From an uncultured Bacteroidota bacterium (lineage in GTDB: Bacteria; Bacteroidota; Bacteroidia; Bacteroidales; CAIWKO01), in the NCBI GenBank assembly GCA_937934705.1, contig CALGYY010000175.1:1-16305 (forward strand): a DNA stretch of 16,305 bases, read 5' to 3'. A model generated the notes under the pieces. The model was given only the letters and a program-made list of their open reading frames with translations, was not told the origin of the DNA and did no database searches. Positions 6,181 through 13,926 of this stretch are shown piece after piece. Both the position numbers and the translations under genes were made by a program. Each line of letters begins with the position of its first letter. Position 1 is the first letter of the stretch.

Positions 6181-8133
6181 TCAGAAGGAGATCACCTTGA
6201 ACTCCGTTCTTCTGTTGTTTGCCCTTCCTTCTTCAGTATCATTGGTGTCGATCGGCATTGTCAGACCATAACCTTTATAGGTCAGTCTGGTCTTGTCAAT
6301 ACCTTTTTCGATAAGGTAATTGTACACCGACCTGGCTCGGTTTTCAGAAAGAAGCTGGTTGTATTCCTTACTTCCCTTATTATCGGTATGCCCACCAATC
6401 TCTATTTTAAGTCTGGGGTTTTTACTCAGGTGTTCTACCCAGCGGTCCAGCTCGATCCTGGATTCAGGCAGGAGTTCGTATTTGTCGAAATCGAAAAAGA
6501 TGTTTTTCAGAATCACAATGGCACCTTCCTGCAAGGGTTGCAGGGGGATGTCTTTGAGAAAAGGATCTGTTTTGTCGTGCTCCCCTTTTAAAGTAAAGTT
6601 TTCAGAGAAAGAGAGGTAGCCCTGCAGAGATACGTTGAGCGCATAGTTCCTTTCGTTGGGAAGACTGACCAGGAATTCACCCGTTACCGGATCTGAGGAT
6701 GAACTGACGACAATGTCTCCCGTAGCCAGGTCGATGAGCTCAAATGATGCTTCCAGTTTACCCATGGTGTTTTTATCGTAAACCACACCTTTCATATAGG
6801 TCACCACCACCGGCCGGGCTTCCTCGTAAAGTTCAAAGGTATACAGGTCAAGGCCACCGTAGCCCCCCAACTGATCCGAAGCAAAATACGCCTTGTCGCC
6901 TTTGGCATTGACGATCAGGAATCCTTCGTCTTTGTATGTGTTAATGGGATATCCGAGATTCACCGGCTTGCTCCAGTTTCCCGCAGTATCCATGCGGGAA
7001 AAATAAATGTCATTGAGCCCCATTCCAACATGTCCGTTGGATGTGAAATAGAGCGTACGACCGTCGGGATGAATAAAGGGCGACATCTCACCTCTGCTTG
7101 TATTGATTGAATCGCCCAGGTTAACGGGCTTCTGCCAGATGCCATTAACAAAGGTGGTTTTCCAAAGATCCATATTTCCTTTTGTCCCCTCGCGGGCGCT
7201 GGCAAAGTAAATGGTCTTACCGTCGGGGCTGATGGTTGGCTGGGAGTCCCAGGTGGATGAGTTGACTACATTTCCCATGTTTTTTGGTGTGCTCCATTTG
7301 TCACCTTCCCTTTTCGAATAATACAGATCGCAGCTTCCGTATCCGTCAGCCCTGTTGCATATGGTCAGGTACATGAATTTTCCGTCAGGGGAAATGCACT
7401 GTGCGCCTTCATTTCCATGAGAGTTCATCGGTGATGGCATTTTGCGGGCCTTTCCCCATGCACCTTCTATACGTTTGCTGATGAAGAAATCTTCTTCAAA
7501 GTCCAGTGAATGTATGGTCATTTCATCCCTGGGGCGTTGCCTCGTAATGATGAACGTCTGTTCATCAACGGTCAGGGTAGGAGAATACTCGTTATATTGC
7601 GTATTGATGCTGTCGCCCATGTTCTGCGGGTCAAAAGGCACCGGGTGCCCGGTGGCCCAGATGGCAAAATCGCAGCACTGCAGGTCGAACCTGATCCTGG
7701 GAAGCAAATGAGGATTGGGGTCAGGATAAGAAAGGTAGATCTCGTAATTCTTTTTACTGTCAGCATATTTTCCCAGACTGAGCTGGAGGCGTGCCAGGTT
7801 GTAGAAATTCCGGGGAAAGAAATCGGGGTTGATCTCAAGTGCTTTTTCGTAACAGGAAATGGCTTCTTCAATATGCTTCTGATCTTCTTTAATATCACCC
7901 TTCATCATCCATGCCTCGATAAAATAGGGGTCAGTGTTGGTTGCGCGATCCAGTTCTATTAAGGCATAGGCATAGTCCTTGGCCTGGTAATAGGATGCAG
8001 CTTTCATATAAGCCTTACAGGCTTTTTTGCTTTTTGATGACAGCTCAATCGGCTGTGCGGTGAGCTCCGACATGGGCATGCCCCATAAAGTGACAAGCAA
8101 GAGGAAAGAGAAAGTCAGTCTGATATTCTTCAT
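6181..8133 (-). CDS. PorE-like OmpA-family protein (TPR, propeller repeats, regulatory-like domain, OmpA C-domain)
   Basis: This 650-aa envelope protein probably anchors a periplasmic or outer-membrane assembly to peptidoglycan. A Sec signal peptide ends near LTAQ (residue 27). TPR-like helices follow (about 35-140). Then come propeller PD40 repeats with SPDGKFMYLT (248-257), SPDGKTIYFAS (302-312), HPDGRTLYFTS (355-365) and a final KGDKAYFAS strand (411-419). A carboxypeptidase-regulatory-like beta domain lies at about 445-515. The OmpA C-terminal domain (about 540-650) has IFFDFDKYEL, GGHTDNKGS and LSENRARSV. This order matches PorE, a type IX secretion-associated protein of Porphyromonas gingivalis, but PorE is a lipoprotein and no lipobox is seen here. 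Bacteroidota carry several such paralogues, so a direct secretion role is not certain. It follows queE after 15 bp. Confidence 0.9.
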   Translation of the reverse strand: MKNIRLTFSFLLLVTLWGMPMSELTAQPIELSSKSKKACKAYMKAASYYQAKDYAYALIELDRATNTDPYFIEAWMMKGDIKEDQKHIEEAISCYEKALEINPDFFPRNFYNLARLQLSLGKYADSKKNYEIYLSYPDPNPHLLPRIRFDLQCCDFAIWATGHPVPFDPQNMGDSINTQYNEYSPTLTVDEQTFIITRQRPRDEMTIHSLDFEEDFFISKRIEGAWGKARKMPSPMNSHGNEGAQCISPDGKFMYLTICNRADGYGSCDLYYSKREGDKWSTPKNMGNVVNSSTWDSQPTISPDGKTIYFASAREGTKGNMDLWKTTFVNGIWQKPVNLGDSINTSRGEMSPFIHPDGRTLYFTSNGHVGMGLNDIYFSRMDTAGNWSKPVNLGYPINTYKDEGFLIVNAKGDKAYFASDQLGGYGGLDLYTFELYEEARPVVVTYMKGVVYDKNTMGKLEASFELIDLATGDIVVSSSSDPVTGEFLVSLPNERNYALNVSLQGYLSFSENFTLKGEHDKTDPFLKDIPLQPLQEGAIVILKNIFFDFDKYELLPESRIELDRWVEHLSKNPRLKIEIGGHTDNKGSKEYNQLLSENRARSVYNYLIEKGIDKTRLTYKGYGLTMPIDTNDTEEGRANNRRTEFKVISF

Positions 8134-8148
8134 TGTTTTGGTTGTTTA

Positions 8149-8769
8149 TCAGGGTATCCCGATGTATTTATGAACCTGCAGCGACAGTTTCCAGCGAGGG
8201 TTGCTCCCGATATAATCAACGATGCCGGGTGTGATTTCCTTGTGTTTGCTCCATTCGGGCTGCAGGTAAAGCAGACAGGCCTTGCTGACCCTTTCGGCCT
8301 GCGTTTCGGCCCATTCGAAATCGTTTTCGTTTTCAATGATCACTTTCAGTTCATCCGCCAGCAGGCAGATGTCAGTAAGCGGGGGGGCTCCCTTTTTGGG
8401 TGAGAGACATATCCAGTCCCAGGATCCGCTCAGCGGCTCAGAGCCCGATGTTTCAAGATATGTCCTGCAGGCTGCTTCCCTGAGCCCCTCGCAAAGCGGA
8501 TCAAGGTTGTACTTCAGGGGTTCTCCGCCTGTGACCACAACACTGGCAGAAGGGAAAGCCCTGATCTCGTCAAGAATTTCCTGTACCGGTGTCAGGGGAT
8601 GCAGGTCGGCATCCCAGCTTTCTTTTACATCGCACCAGCGGCACCCCACATCGCAACCTCCGATTCTCAGGAATACTGCCGCTTCGCCTGTATGAAACCC
8701 TTCTCCCTGAAGGCTGTAAAACAGCTCCATCAAAGGGAGGCGGAGATCATCAGTTGGAGTGCTTTTCAT
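8149..8769 (-). CDS. queE: 7-carboxy-7-deazaguanine synthase QueE
   Basis: A radical-SAM enzyme that contracts 6-carboxytetrahydropterin to 7-carboxy-7-deazaguanine, the ring-forming step towards preQ0 and queuosine in tRNA. In 206 aa it shows FYSLQGEGFHTG (about 17-28), the cluster motif CDVGCRWC (Cys39, Cys43, Cys46) and the SAM-binding VVTGGEP (78-84). A late LQPEWSKH follows. The family-typical second half is short, as usual for the smaller QueE subgroup. It starts 9 bp after the folD stop and ends 15 bp before the OmpA-family gene, so it is almost certainly co-transcribed with them. No other queuosine gene is visible in this window. Confidence 0.94.
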   Translation of the reverse strand: MKSTPTDDLRLPLMELFYSLQGEGFHTGEAAVFLRIGGCDVGCRWCDVKESWDADLHPLTPVQEILDEIRAFPSASVVVTGGEPLKYNLDPLCEGLREAACRTYLETSGSEPLSGSWDWICLSPKKGAPPLTDICLLADELKVIIENENDFEWAETQAERVSKACLLYLQPEWSKHKEITPGIVDYIGSNPRWKLSLQVHKYIGIP

Positions 8770-8778
8770 GCTTTGCTT

Positions 8779-9672
8779 TTATCGTTCCTCTTTCGGATAG
8801 AAATTCCCGTTCCGGGCATGAAGGGTGTTCTTCAGCAATGAAACAATGGTCATCAGACCGACACCGCCGGGAACAGGAGTGATGTAAGAACTCAGGGGTG
8901 CGACTTCATCGAATTTTACGTCGCCTTTGAGGCGGAAGCCGCTTTTTGTCGTACTGTCGGGAACACGGTGCATTCCCACGTCGATCACGACTGCGCCTTT
9001 CTTTACCATGTCTGCAGTAACAAAACCTTCCTGACCAATCGCCACAATCAGGATGTCGGCGGCAGAGGTGATGGTTTTGAGGTCACGGGTCTTGCTGTGA
9101 CAAACAGTTACCGTTGCATTACCGGGTTTCCGGTTGCGTGACATCAGGACTGACATCGGGCTTCCCACGATATTGCTTCTGCCCAGTATCACACAGTTCT
9201 TTCCTTCGGTTTCAATACCGGTACGTTCGAGCATCATGATGATCCCTGCAGGTGTAGCCGGCAGGTAAGCAGGTATTCCCAGCAGCATTTTTCCCACGTT
9301 AACGGGGTGGAAACCATCCACATCCTTTGCGGGATCGATGGTTTCAATCACTTTTTGAACATTGATATGCGCAGGCAAAGGGAGTTGAACAATGAAGCCG
9401 TCGATATCCGGGTCGTTGTTCAGGAACTGCACCACATCCAGAAGCTGCTTTTCGGTGAAATCACCGGGATAACGGTACACAGATGACATGAACCCTACTT
9501 CTTTGCAGGCCCGTTCTTTTGAGGCAACATAAGTTTGGCTGGCCGGATCTTCACCTACCAATACTGCGGCAAGGTGAGGTACAGGGCGATCCGCAGCGAT
9601 CATTTTCCGGACTTCCCCGGCAATTTCATTTTTAATTTCTTCAGAGATTTTCTTTCCGTCAATGAGTTCCAT
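8779..9672 (-). CDS. folD: Bifunctional methylene-THF dehydrogenase / methenyl-THF cyclohydrolase FolD
   Basis: FolD interconverts 5,10-methylene-THF, 5,10-methenyl-THF and 10-formyl-THF using NADP+, supplying formyl groups for purines and initiator tRNA. The 297-aa product has the family landmarks. They are the catalytic SQTYVASKERA (Tyr48, Lys52), DGFIVQLPLP (91-100), KDVDGFHPVNVG (116-127), the dinucleotide-binding VILGRSNIVGSP and the C-terminal TPVPGGVGLMT. It is the first gene of a close series continuing with queE, and it diverges from ffh. A -7 box (TACCTTTG) lies 23 nt before its start. Nothing about it is unusual. Confidence 0.97.
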   Translation of the reverse strand: MELIDGKKISEEIKNEIAGEVRKMIAADRPVPHLAAVLVGEDPASQTYVASKERACKEVGFMSSVYRYPGDFTEKQLLDVVQFLNNDPDIDGFIVQLPLPAHINVQKVIETIDPAKDVDGFHPVNVGKMLLGIPAYLPATPAGIIMMLERTGIETEGKNCVILGRSNIVGSPMSVLMSRNRKPGNATVTVCHSKTRDLKTITSAADILIVAIGQEGFVTADMVKKGAVVIDVGMHRVPDSTTKSGFRLKGDVKFDEVAPLSSYITPVPGGVGLMTIVSLLKNTLHARNGNFYPKEER

Positions 9673-9695
9673 AATAAAAAGATGTATAAGAAGTG

Positions 9696-9703
9696 CAAAG
9701 GTA
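9696..9703 (-). promoter_or_regulatory. Promoter -7 box for folD
   Basis: The minus strand reads TACCTTTG, an exact TAnnTTTG match 23 nt before the folD start. A TTG triplet is present 24 nt further upstream, slightly far for a -33 element. It would drive the folD-queE-ompA-mtaB series. Confidence 0.5.
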
Positions 9704-9790
9704 GCGAAAACTCTTATGCCTTTCCCGCAATTTTCAGGTGAGGTCTTACGGCCCTGGAGTCTGATGTCATGCTTCAGGCCTTCACAATGC

Positions 9791-9813
9791 CCGGTGTGCG
9801 GGAGGCACTCCGG
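9791..9813. other. Short inverted repeat in the folD-ffh intergenic region
   Basis: CCGG-T-GTGC, five loop bases, then GCAC-T-CCGG gives eight paired positions around one T-T mismatch. It lies about 17-39 nt upstream of the ffh -7 box, where an operator or activator site could act. A second imperfect stem (GGCCCTGGAG with CTTCAGGCC) lies at about 9750-9780. Neither has a T-run. The rest of the 187-bp gap shows no gene, and no SRP RNA core (GGAAGCAGC type) was found. Confidence 0.3.
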
Positions 9814-9829
9814 TATGGATGCTTTTTCT

Positions 9830-9837
9830 TACTTTTG
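9830..9837 (+). promoter_or_regulatory. Promoter -7 box for ffh
   Basis: TACTTTTG matches TAnnTTTG exactly and ends 22 nt before the ffh start at 9860. A clear -33 TTTG is lacking. The position implies transcription starts near 9843, which rules out initiation at the upstream in-frame ATG at 9662. Confidence 0.5.
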
Positions 9838-9859
9838 TGACGAATTAAAACCAGAGGAG

Positions 9860-11197
9860 ATGTTTGAAAGTTTGAGTGAAAAGCTCGACAGGGCTTTTAA
9901 AATGCTGAAAGGGCAGGGCCACATTACAGAGATCAATGTGGCAGAAACGCTGAAAGAAGTCAGGAAGGCACTGCTTGATGCCGACGTCAGTTACAAAATT
10001 GCCAAAAGCTTCACGGATGATATAAAGGATAAAGCTTTGGGGATGAATGTGCTGAAGGCAGTATCCCCGGGACAGATGATGGTGAAGGTGACCCATGATG
10101 AGTTGGTGCGCCTGATGGGGGGAGAGAAGTCTGAAATCAATCTCAAGGGTTCGCCTGCTATTGTACTGCTCTCGGGTCTTCAGGGTTCCGGTAAAACAAC
10201 ATTCTCCGCCAAGCTGGCCAATTTTCTCAAAAGCAAGCGCGGGCGTCAGGTGCTGCTCGTAGCCTGCGACGTCTATCGTCCGGCAGCTATCGAACAGCTG
10301 AAGGTTCTGGGCGGGCAGATAGACGTGGAGGTTTTTTCGGATGAACAGGAAAAGAATCCTGTCAATATTGCGCGCAAAGCGATCAGTTACGCTAAGGATA
10401 AAGGATTGAATACCGTGATCATCGATACGGCCGGACGACTGGCGATTGATGAGCAGATGATGGATGAGATAGCGGCTGTTAAAAAAGCGGTGAACCCCAC
10501 CGAGACTTTGTTTGTGGTGGATGCGATGACAGGTCAGGATGCTGTGAATACTGCCAAGGCTTTTCACGACCGTCTGAATTACGACGGTGTGGTGCTCACC
10601 AAACTTGACGGGGATACCCGTGGCGGAGCAGCGCTAACCGTAAAGGCAGTGGTTGAGAAGCCTATCAAATTTGTTGGTATTGGGGAAAAGATCGATGCCA
10701 TCGATATTTTCTATCCTGAGCGAATGGCCGACCGTATCCTGGGAATGGGAGATATCGTCTCGCTGGTTGAGAAGGCCCAGGAGCAATTCAGCATTGAGGA
10801 AGCCCAGAAACTGCAGAAGAAACTTGCAAAAAACCAATTCAATTTCAACGATTTCCTCAGTCAGATCAGGCAGATCAAGAAGATGGGCAATATTAAGGAT
10901 CTCATGGGAATGATACCCGGAATGGGAAAAGCGCTGAAGGATGTTGATATCGACGACAATGCCTTCAAGGGCATTGAGGCCATTATCTGTTCCATGACGC
11001 CCAAAGAGCGTGAAACGCCCGAGCTTCTTAACGGCAGTCGCAGAAAGCGCATAGCCGAGGGCAGCGGAACCACCATACAGGAAGTGAACCGCCTGATCAA
11101 ACAATTCGAAGACACCCGTAAAGTCATGCGTTCGGTAACGACCGGCGGCGGCAAGCAAGCCCTCCGCAACATGCAGCAGATGCGCCGCAGGCGTTAA
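9860..11197 (+). CDS. ffh: Signal recognition particle GTPase Ffh
   Basis: Ffh (SRP54) binds SRP RNA and hydrophobic signal sequences on nascent chains and docks with FtsY to deliver membrane proteins. The 445-aa product starts MFESLSEKLD, the usual N-domain beginning. The G domain has GLQGSGKTT (106-114), DTAGR (189-193) and TKLDGD (247-252). The Met-rich M domain includes MGMIPGMG (about 349-356), SRRKRIAEGSG (393-403) and a basic C-terminus. The reading frame is open back to 9662, but the 66 extra codons lie upstream of the -7 box and do not resemble Ffh. AGAGGAG sits directly before the start. The next gene begins 13 bp after the stop, so a shared transcript with the secreted protease is likely. 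Confidence 0.97.
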   Translation: MFESLSEKLDRAFKMLKGQGHITEINVAETLKEVRKALLDADVSYKIAKSFTDDIKDKALGMNVLKAVSPGQMMVKVTHDELVRLMGGEKSEINLKGSPAIVLLSGLQGSGKTTFSAKLANFLKSKRGRQVLLVACDVYRPAAIEQLKVLGGQIDVEVFSDEQEKNPVNIARKAISYAKDKGLNTVIIDTAGRLAIDEQMMDEIAAVKKAVNPTETLFVVDAMTGQDAVNTAKAFHDRLNYDGVVLTKLDGDTRGGAALTVKAVVEKPIKFVGIGEKIDAIDIFYPERMADRILGMGDIVSLVEKAQEQFSIEEAQKLQKKLAKNQFNFNDFLSQIRQIKKMGNIKDLMGMIPGMGKALKDVDIDDNAFKGIEAIICSMTPKERETPELLNGSRRKRIAEGSGTTIQEVNRLIKQFEDTRKVMRSVTTGGGKQALRNMQQMRRRR

Positions 11198-11210
11198 GTG
11201 ATTCGCTCAT

Positions 11211-13358
11211 ATGCGTAGAATCTTAATCCCCTTACTGTTGTTTTTTCTGAGTGTTCAGCTCATGGCCCAGGAAGGATTCGACAGCAGGTACGGGAGTTCC
11301 CTGAGCCCTTACGGCCGCATCCGTATTCTTACGATTTGTGTAAACATTATTTATGATCAGACGCCTGAGCGGGATCCATTTTATCAAACGGAAACACCTC
11401 AATGGCGGCCGGGAAATCCTGAAATTCTGAATGACCAGCCCCCGGTCTGGGCAAAGGATTTTCTCGATGCAGAGTCCCGGCCCGCGGGCCCGCATGGGAC
11501 AATGACGCGTTACTTTTATGAGTCCAGTCTGGGAAATCTTCTGATTCTGGGTGATTTTGTTACAGTGAATATCCTGCAGTCAGAAATCACCCCGGATAAT
11601 TCCGGGGCAGCTTTCAATTTTGATGCTGTCGTGAGGGCTGCCCTGGAGAGGATCAACAGACTGGGAGGTGTTATGACCATGAATGCTTACCATGACATAG
11701 GCGATTTTGACTTCACTGCACGCGGGACCCCCGGTAAGATGAAGCAGTCGGCGCCTAACGGAAAGATCGACTTTGTGATGGTGCTGACACGCAACACTGT
11801 CAGAAAGGAGGAGAAGGGAAAAGTGCTCTGGAATTACGGTCAGAACAATCCCGGTGAAGGTTATTCATATGAATCAACGGCATGCCGGAAATGCAGCCTG
11901 CTGATGAATGGTCTTTACTATGAAAATGAGATCACAACCGTACAATCTGTGGGGGTGGCCGAGTACAGCAAATCATACCGTAATATCGCTTTTCATGAAT
12001 TTGCCCATAATTTATATGGAAGCAATGCTTTTCATTCAGCAGGTGGTAATCATTTCGGCACTTCCAACGCTGCGGTATTTCCAGGCCTGCAGGGCGGCTA
12101 CGGCCTGATGGGCGGGTATAATTCAAGTCTGACGTCCTGTAATGCTTATGACCGCTGGCGACTGGGCTGGACGGATACGGTTTTCAACCCTTCTTTTCAT
12201 GAGGTATGGGCGGGTGCGGTCAATGCATCGGTGGAGCAGGGGCAGGGTTCTCTGTCAATTCTGTTACGCGATTTTGTGACAACGGGTGACGCCATCAGGA
12301 TCCGCTTGCCGGGGATCGACAGTAATGCGGCGCCACAGTTTCTCTGGCTGGAGAACCACCAGGTAGGCAGGAATGGCAAGATTGATTTTCTTCAATTTTC
12401 AAATGAGGATGCCTGTCGTGATCAGGGCAGCCCCGGTATCTATGCCTACATCCAGGTGGGGCGCGGGCAAAGGGTTTCGGATCATCCCCAGGAAGTTTTT
12501 TCAGGTGATGAGACTGACAACCTCCGTTTTCTGTCGGCGAAAGGGAATTGGGATTACCGGATGACCGGCGAAGAAGATACGCTGACCTGTATTGCATGGA
12601 ATCAGGTGAAGAAGGTTGAAGCACGGGATCGGCCGAATCCCCTGACGGGTTATAATGAACTGCAAACCCATATCTATGACCTGAGCGGAGCTGCAGGCAC
12701 CCTGAATGAACATTCATATTGTTCTTATCCATACAGGGTTAAAGATGGTGCTGATCAGGGTTCTGAACTGCCCTTTCTGGGTGATAAGGCTACAGCCTTT
12801 GTCAGTGGCAGCGGGATGAACATCGGGAGCAACCCGGCGCCTGTCAATGTGGTGACGCATTATACCACCCAGCATAATCAGCGCTTTGCAGCATATAAAG
12901 GAAGGGTCAATACCCGAAAGGTATACCTGAGCGGGCTGGATCTGCGTTTTACGGAAGTGGAGAATGCTTGCTTCCGGGTTGACATCAGGTGGGACAATTA
13001 CAGTATCCGCACAGACATTCGCTGGGCCGGGCCCATCGTCCTGCGGGAGAGGCTCGAACTGGAAAAAGGGGCGGTAATCAGGCTGGAGCAATGTATGACA
13101 CCCCTGCAATTGAGCAGGGATACTTCTTCTGCTTGTTTTGCACCACTGACAACACTTGAATGCGAAGCCGGCAGCACCTTGATGATCCGTAAAGGCGCCA
13201 GGATGATCCTTGATGACCGGAGTAAGCTCATCATCAGGCAGGGTGCTGAACTCCGGCTGGAAAAGGGAAGCCGCCTCCTCATCGGGAAGGATTGTGAACT
13301 GATCATGGAAACGGGTTCTTCATACATCAATGAAGGCGGCCGGCTGATCAGGAGGTAA
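11211..13358 (+). CDS. Secreted M6-like zinc metalloprotease with C-terminal octapeptide-repeat solenoid
   Basis: This 715-aa protein is predicted to be an exported zinc endopeptidase. It has a Sec signal peptide (residues 1-20, ending LMAQ). The zinc motif HEFAH is at 262-266, with a further His at 275. It is followed by a Met-turn-like GGYGLMGGYN (295-304) and NAYDRWRLGW (311-320), which resembles the AWxxLxLGW segment after the active site of M6 (immune inhibitor A-like) proteases. The spacing after HEFAH differs from the usual M6 HExxHxxGxxD/H, so the third metal ligand is unclear. After an unassigned beta-rich middle region, the C-terminus carries at least seven near-perfect 8-residue repeats (654-709) and two more at 612-627. 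No type IX sorting domain is present. The gene follows ffh by 13 bp. The protease family is likely; the role is unknown. Confidence 0.8.
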   Translation: MRRILIPLLLFFLSVQLMAQEGFDSRYGSSLSPYGRIRILTICVNIIYDQTPERDPFYQTETPQWRPGNPEILNDQPPVWAKDFLDAESRPAGPHGTMTRYFYESSLGNLLILGDFVTVNILQSEITPDNSGAAFNFDAVVRAALERINRLGGVMTMNAYHDIGDFDFTARGTPGKMKQSAPNGKIDFVMVLTRNTVRKEEKGKVLWNYGQNNPGEGYSYESTACRKCSLLMNGLYYENEITTVQSVGVAEYSKSYRNIAFHEFAHNLYGSNAFHSAGGNHFGTSNAAVFPGLQGGYGLMGGYNSSLTSCNAYDRWRLGWTDTVFNPSFHEVWAGAVNASVEQGQGSLSILLRDFVTTGDAIRIRLPGIDSNAAPQFLWLENHQVGRNGKIDFLQFSNEDACRDQGSPGIYAYIQVGRGQRVSDHPQEVFSGDETDNLRFLSAKGNWDYRMTGEEDTLTCIAWNQVKKVEARDRPNPLTGYNELQTHIYDLSGAAGTLNEHSYCSYPYRVKDGADQGSELPFLGDKATAFVSGSGMNIGSNPAPVNVVTHYTTQHNQRFAAYKGRVNTRKVYLSGLDLRFTEVENACFRVDIRWDNYSIRTDIRWAGPIVLRERLELEKGAVIRLEQCMTPLQLSRDTSSACFAPLTTLECEAGSTLMIRKGARMILDDRSKLIIRQGAELRLEKGSRLLIGKDCELIMETGSSYINEGGRLIRR
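13170..13337 (+). repeat. Region coding seven tandem octapeptide repeats
   Basis: Residues 654-709 of the protease fall into an 8-residue period with pattern [G/R/D]-[S/A/C]-x-[L/M/Y]-x-[hydrophobic]-x-x, for example GSTLMIRK and GAELRLEK. Alternating polar and aliphatic positions with Gly at turns suggest a narrow beta-solenoid. The DNA units are divergent, so this is a protein-level repeat rather than a recent DNA duplication. Confidence 0.75.
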
Positions 13359-13376
13359 AATCAGACATTTAACAGG

Positions 13377-13892
13377 GTGGAAGACTATTATGCTATACTC
13401 GGTGTACCGCGTGATGCAACGGAGAGCCTGATCCGGGATGCCTACCACGAAAAGGCCAAGAAGTACCATCCTGATGTATATTCCGGGGCGGGCGGAGATG
13501 TGATTTTTAAACGGATCAACGAGGCCTACCGGACCTTGTCCCATCCCCAGCGCAGGAGGCAATACGATTTTCGTCTGAAATACGGAAACTTTGCATACAC
13601 CAGCGATTCTGTCCGCCGCGAAGTGGAGGAAAGAAGGGAAAGGATGCGCCGGGAGTACATGCGCAGGAAAATGGAAGCAGATCAGGCCATGGCAGACGGT
13701 GAACAGCGCTTCAACCGCATTGTGAATGATGCCCTCTTCTGGTCTATGGCTGTAATCATGAGTGTTCTGCTGATGTATAGCGTGCTTGATGCATGGATCA
13801 ACGGGGATTTCCTGATGCTTGTGTTTTCCATTACCGGTGTGGGTGTGGGTGTGTTGGCTTATTATCAGCTGATGGTCAGGAAGAAGAAATAG
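13377..13892 (+). CDS. Membrane-anchored J-domain protein
   Basis: A 171-aa co-chaperone of the DnaK system. Residues 2-65 form a J domain with YYAILGV, the helix AYHEKAKKY and the HPD motif (31-33) that stimulates DnaK ATP hydrolysis. The usual FKRINEAYRTL helix follows. A charged Arg/Glu-rich segment (about 77-105) precedes two membrane helices (about 119-138 and 144-165) and a short KKK tail. The Gly/Phe and zinc-finger regions of DnaJ itself are absent, so it is a class C J protein that would bring DnaK to the inner membrane. The start is a GTG at 13377, 18 bp after the protease stop. No in-frame ATG exists between the stop and the J domain. An AGGAGG lies about 22 nt upstream, farther than normal. 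The clients are unknown. Confidence 0.88.
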   Translation: MEDYYAILGVPRDATESLIRDAYHEKAKKYHPDVYSGAGGDVIFKRINEAYRTLSHPQRRRQYDFRLKYGNFAYTSDSVRREVEERRERMRREYMRRKMEADQAMADGEQRFNRIVNDALFWSMAVIMSVLLMYSVLDAWINGDFLMLVFSITGVGVGVLAYYQLMVRKKK

Positions 13893-13894
13893 TT

Positions 13895-13902
13895 TATTTT
13901 TG
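13895..13902 (+). promoter_or_regulatory. Promoter -7 box for the six-helix membrane protein
   Basis: TATTTTTG is an exact TAnnTTTG match beginning three bases after the stop of the J-domain gene and 24 nt before the ATG at 13927. No TTTG -33 element is obvious. Confidence 0.42.
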
Positions 13903-13926
13903 GCAGATCACCCATAACATAAGCTA

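Noticed and set aside
9662..9859. A 66-codon N-terminal extension of Ffh
   Set aside because: It does not resemble Ffh, overlaps the folD start and lies upstream of the ffh -7 box; the family N-terminus begins at 9860.
9673..9859. An SRP RNA gene or other small RNA near ffh
   Set aside because: The conserved SRP RNA core was not found and the gap has no T-run terminator.
9845..10567. A 240-codon open frame antisense to ffh
   Set aside because: It lies wholly opposite a well-conserved essential gene and its translation is rich in His, Arg and Cys with no recognisable domain.
12295..13330. Several open frames antisense to the protease gene
   Set aside because: The sense frame has signal peptide, zinc motif and repeats; the antisense products have shadow-like composition.
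13838..13856. Repeated GTGTGG units
   Set aside because: They encode a Val-Gly run inside the second membrane helix of the J-domain protein; three units are too few to call a functional repeat.
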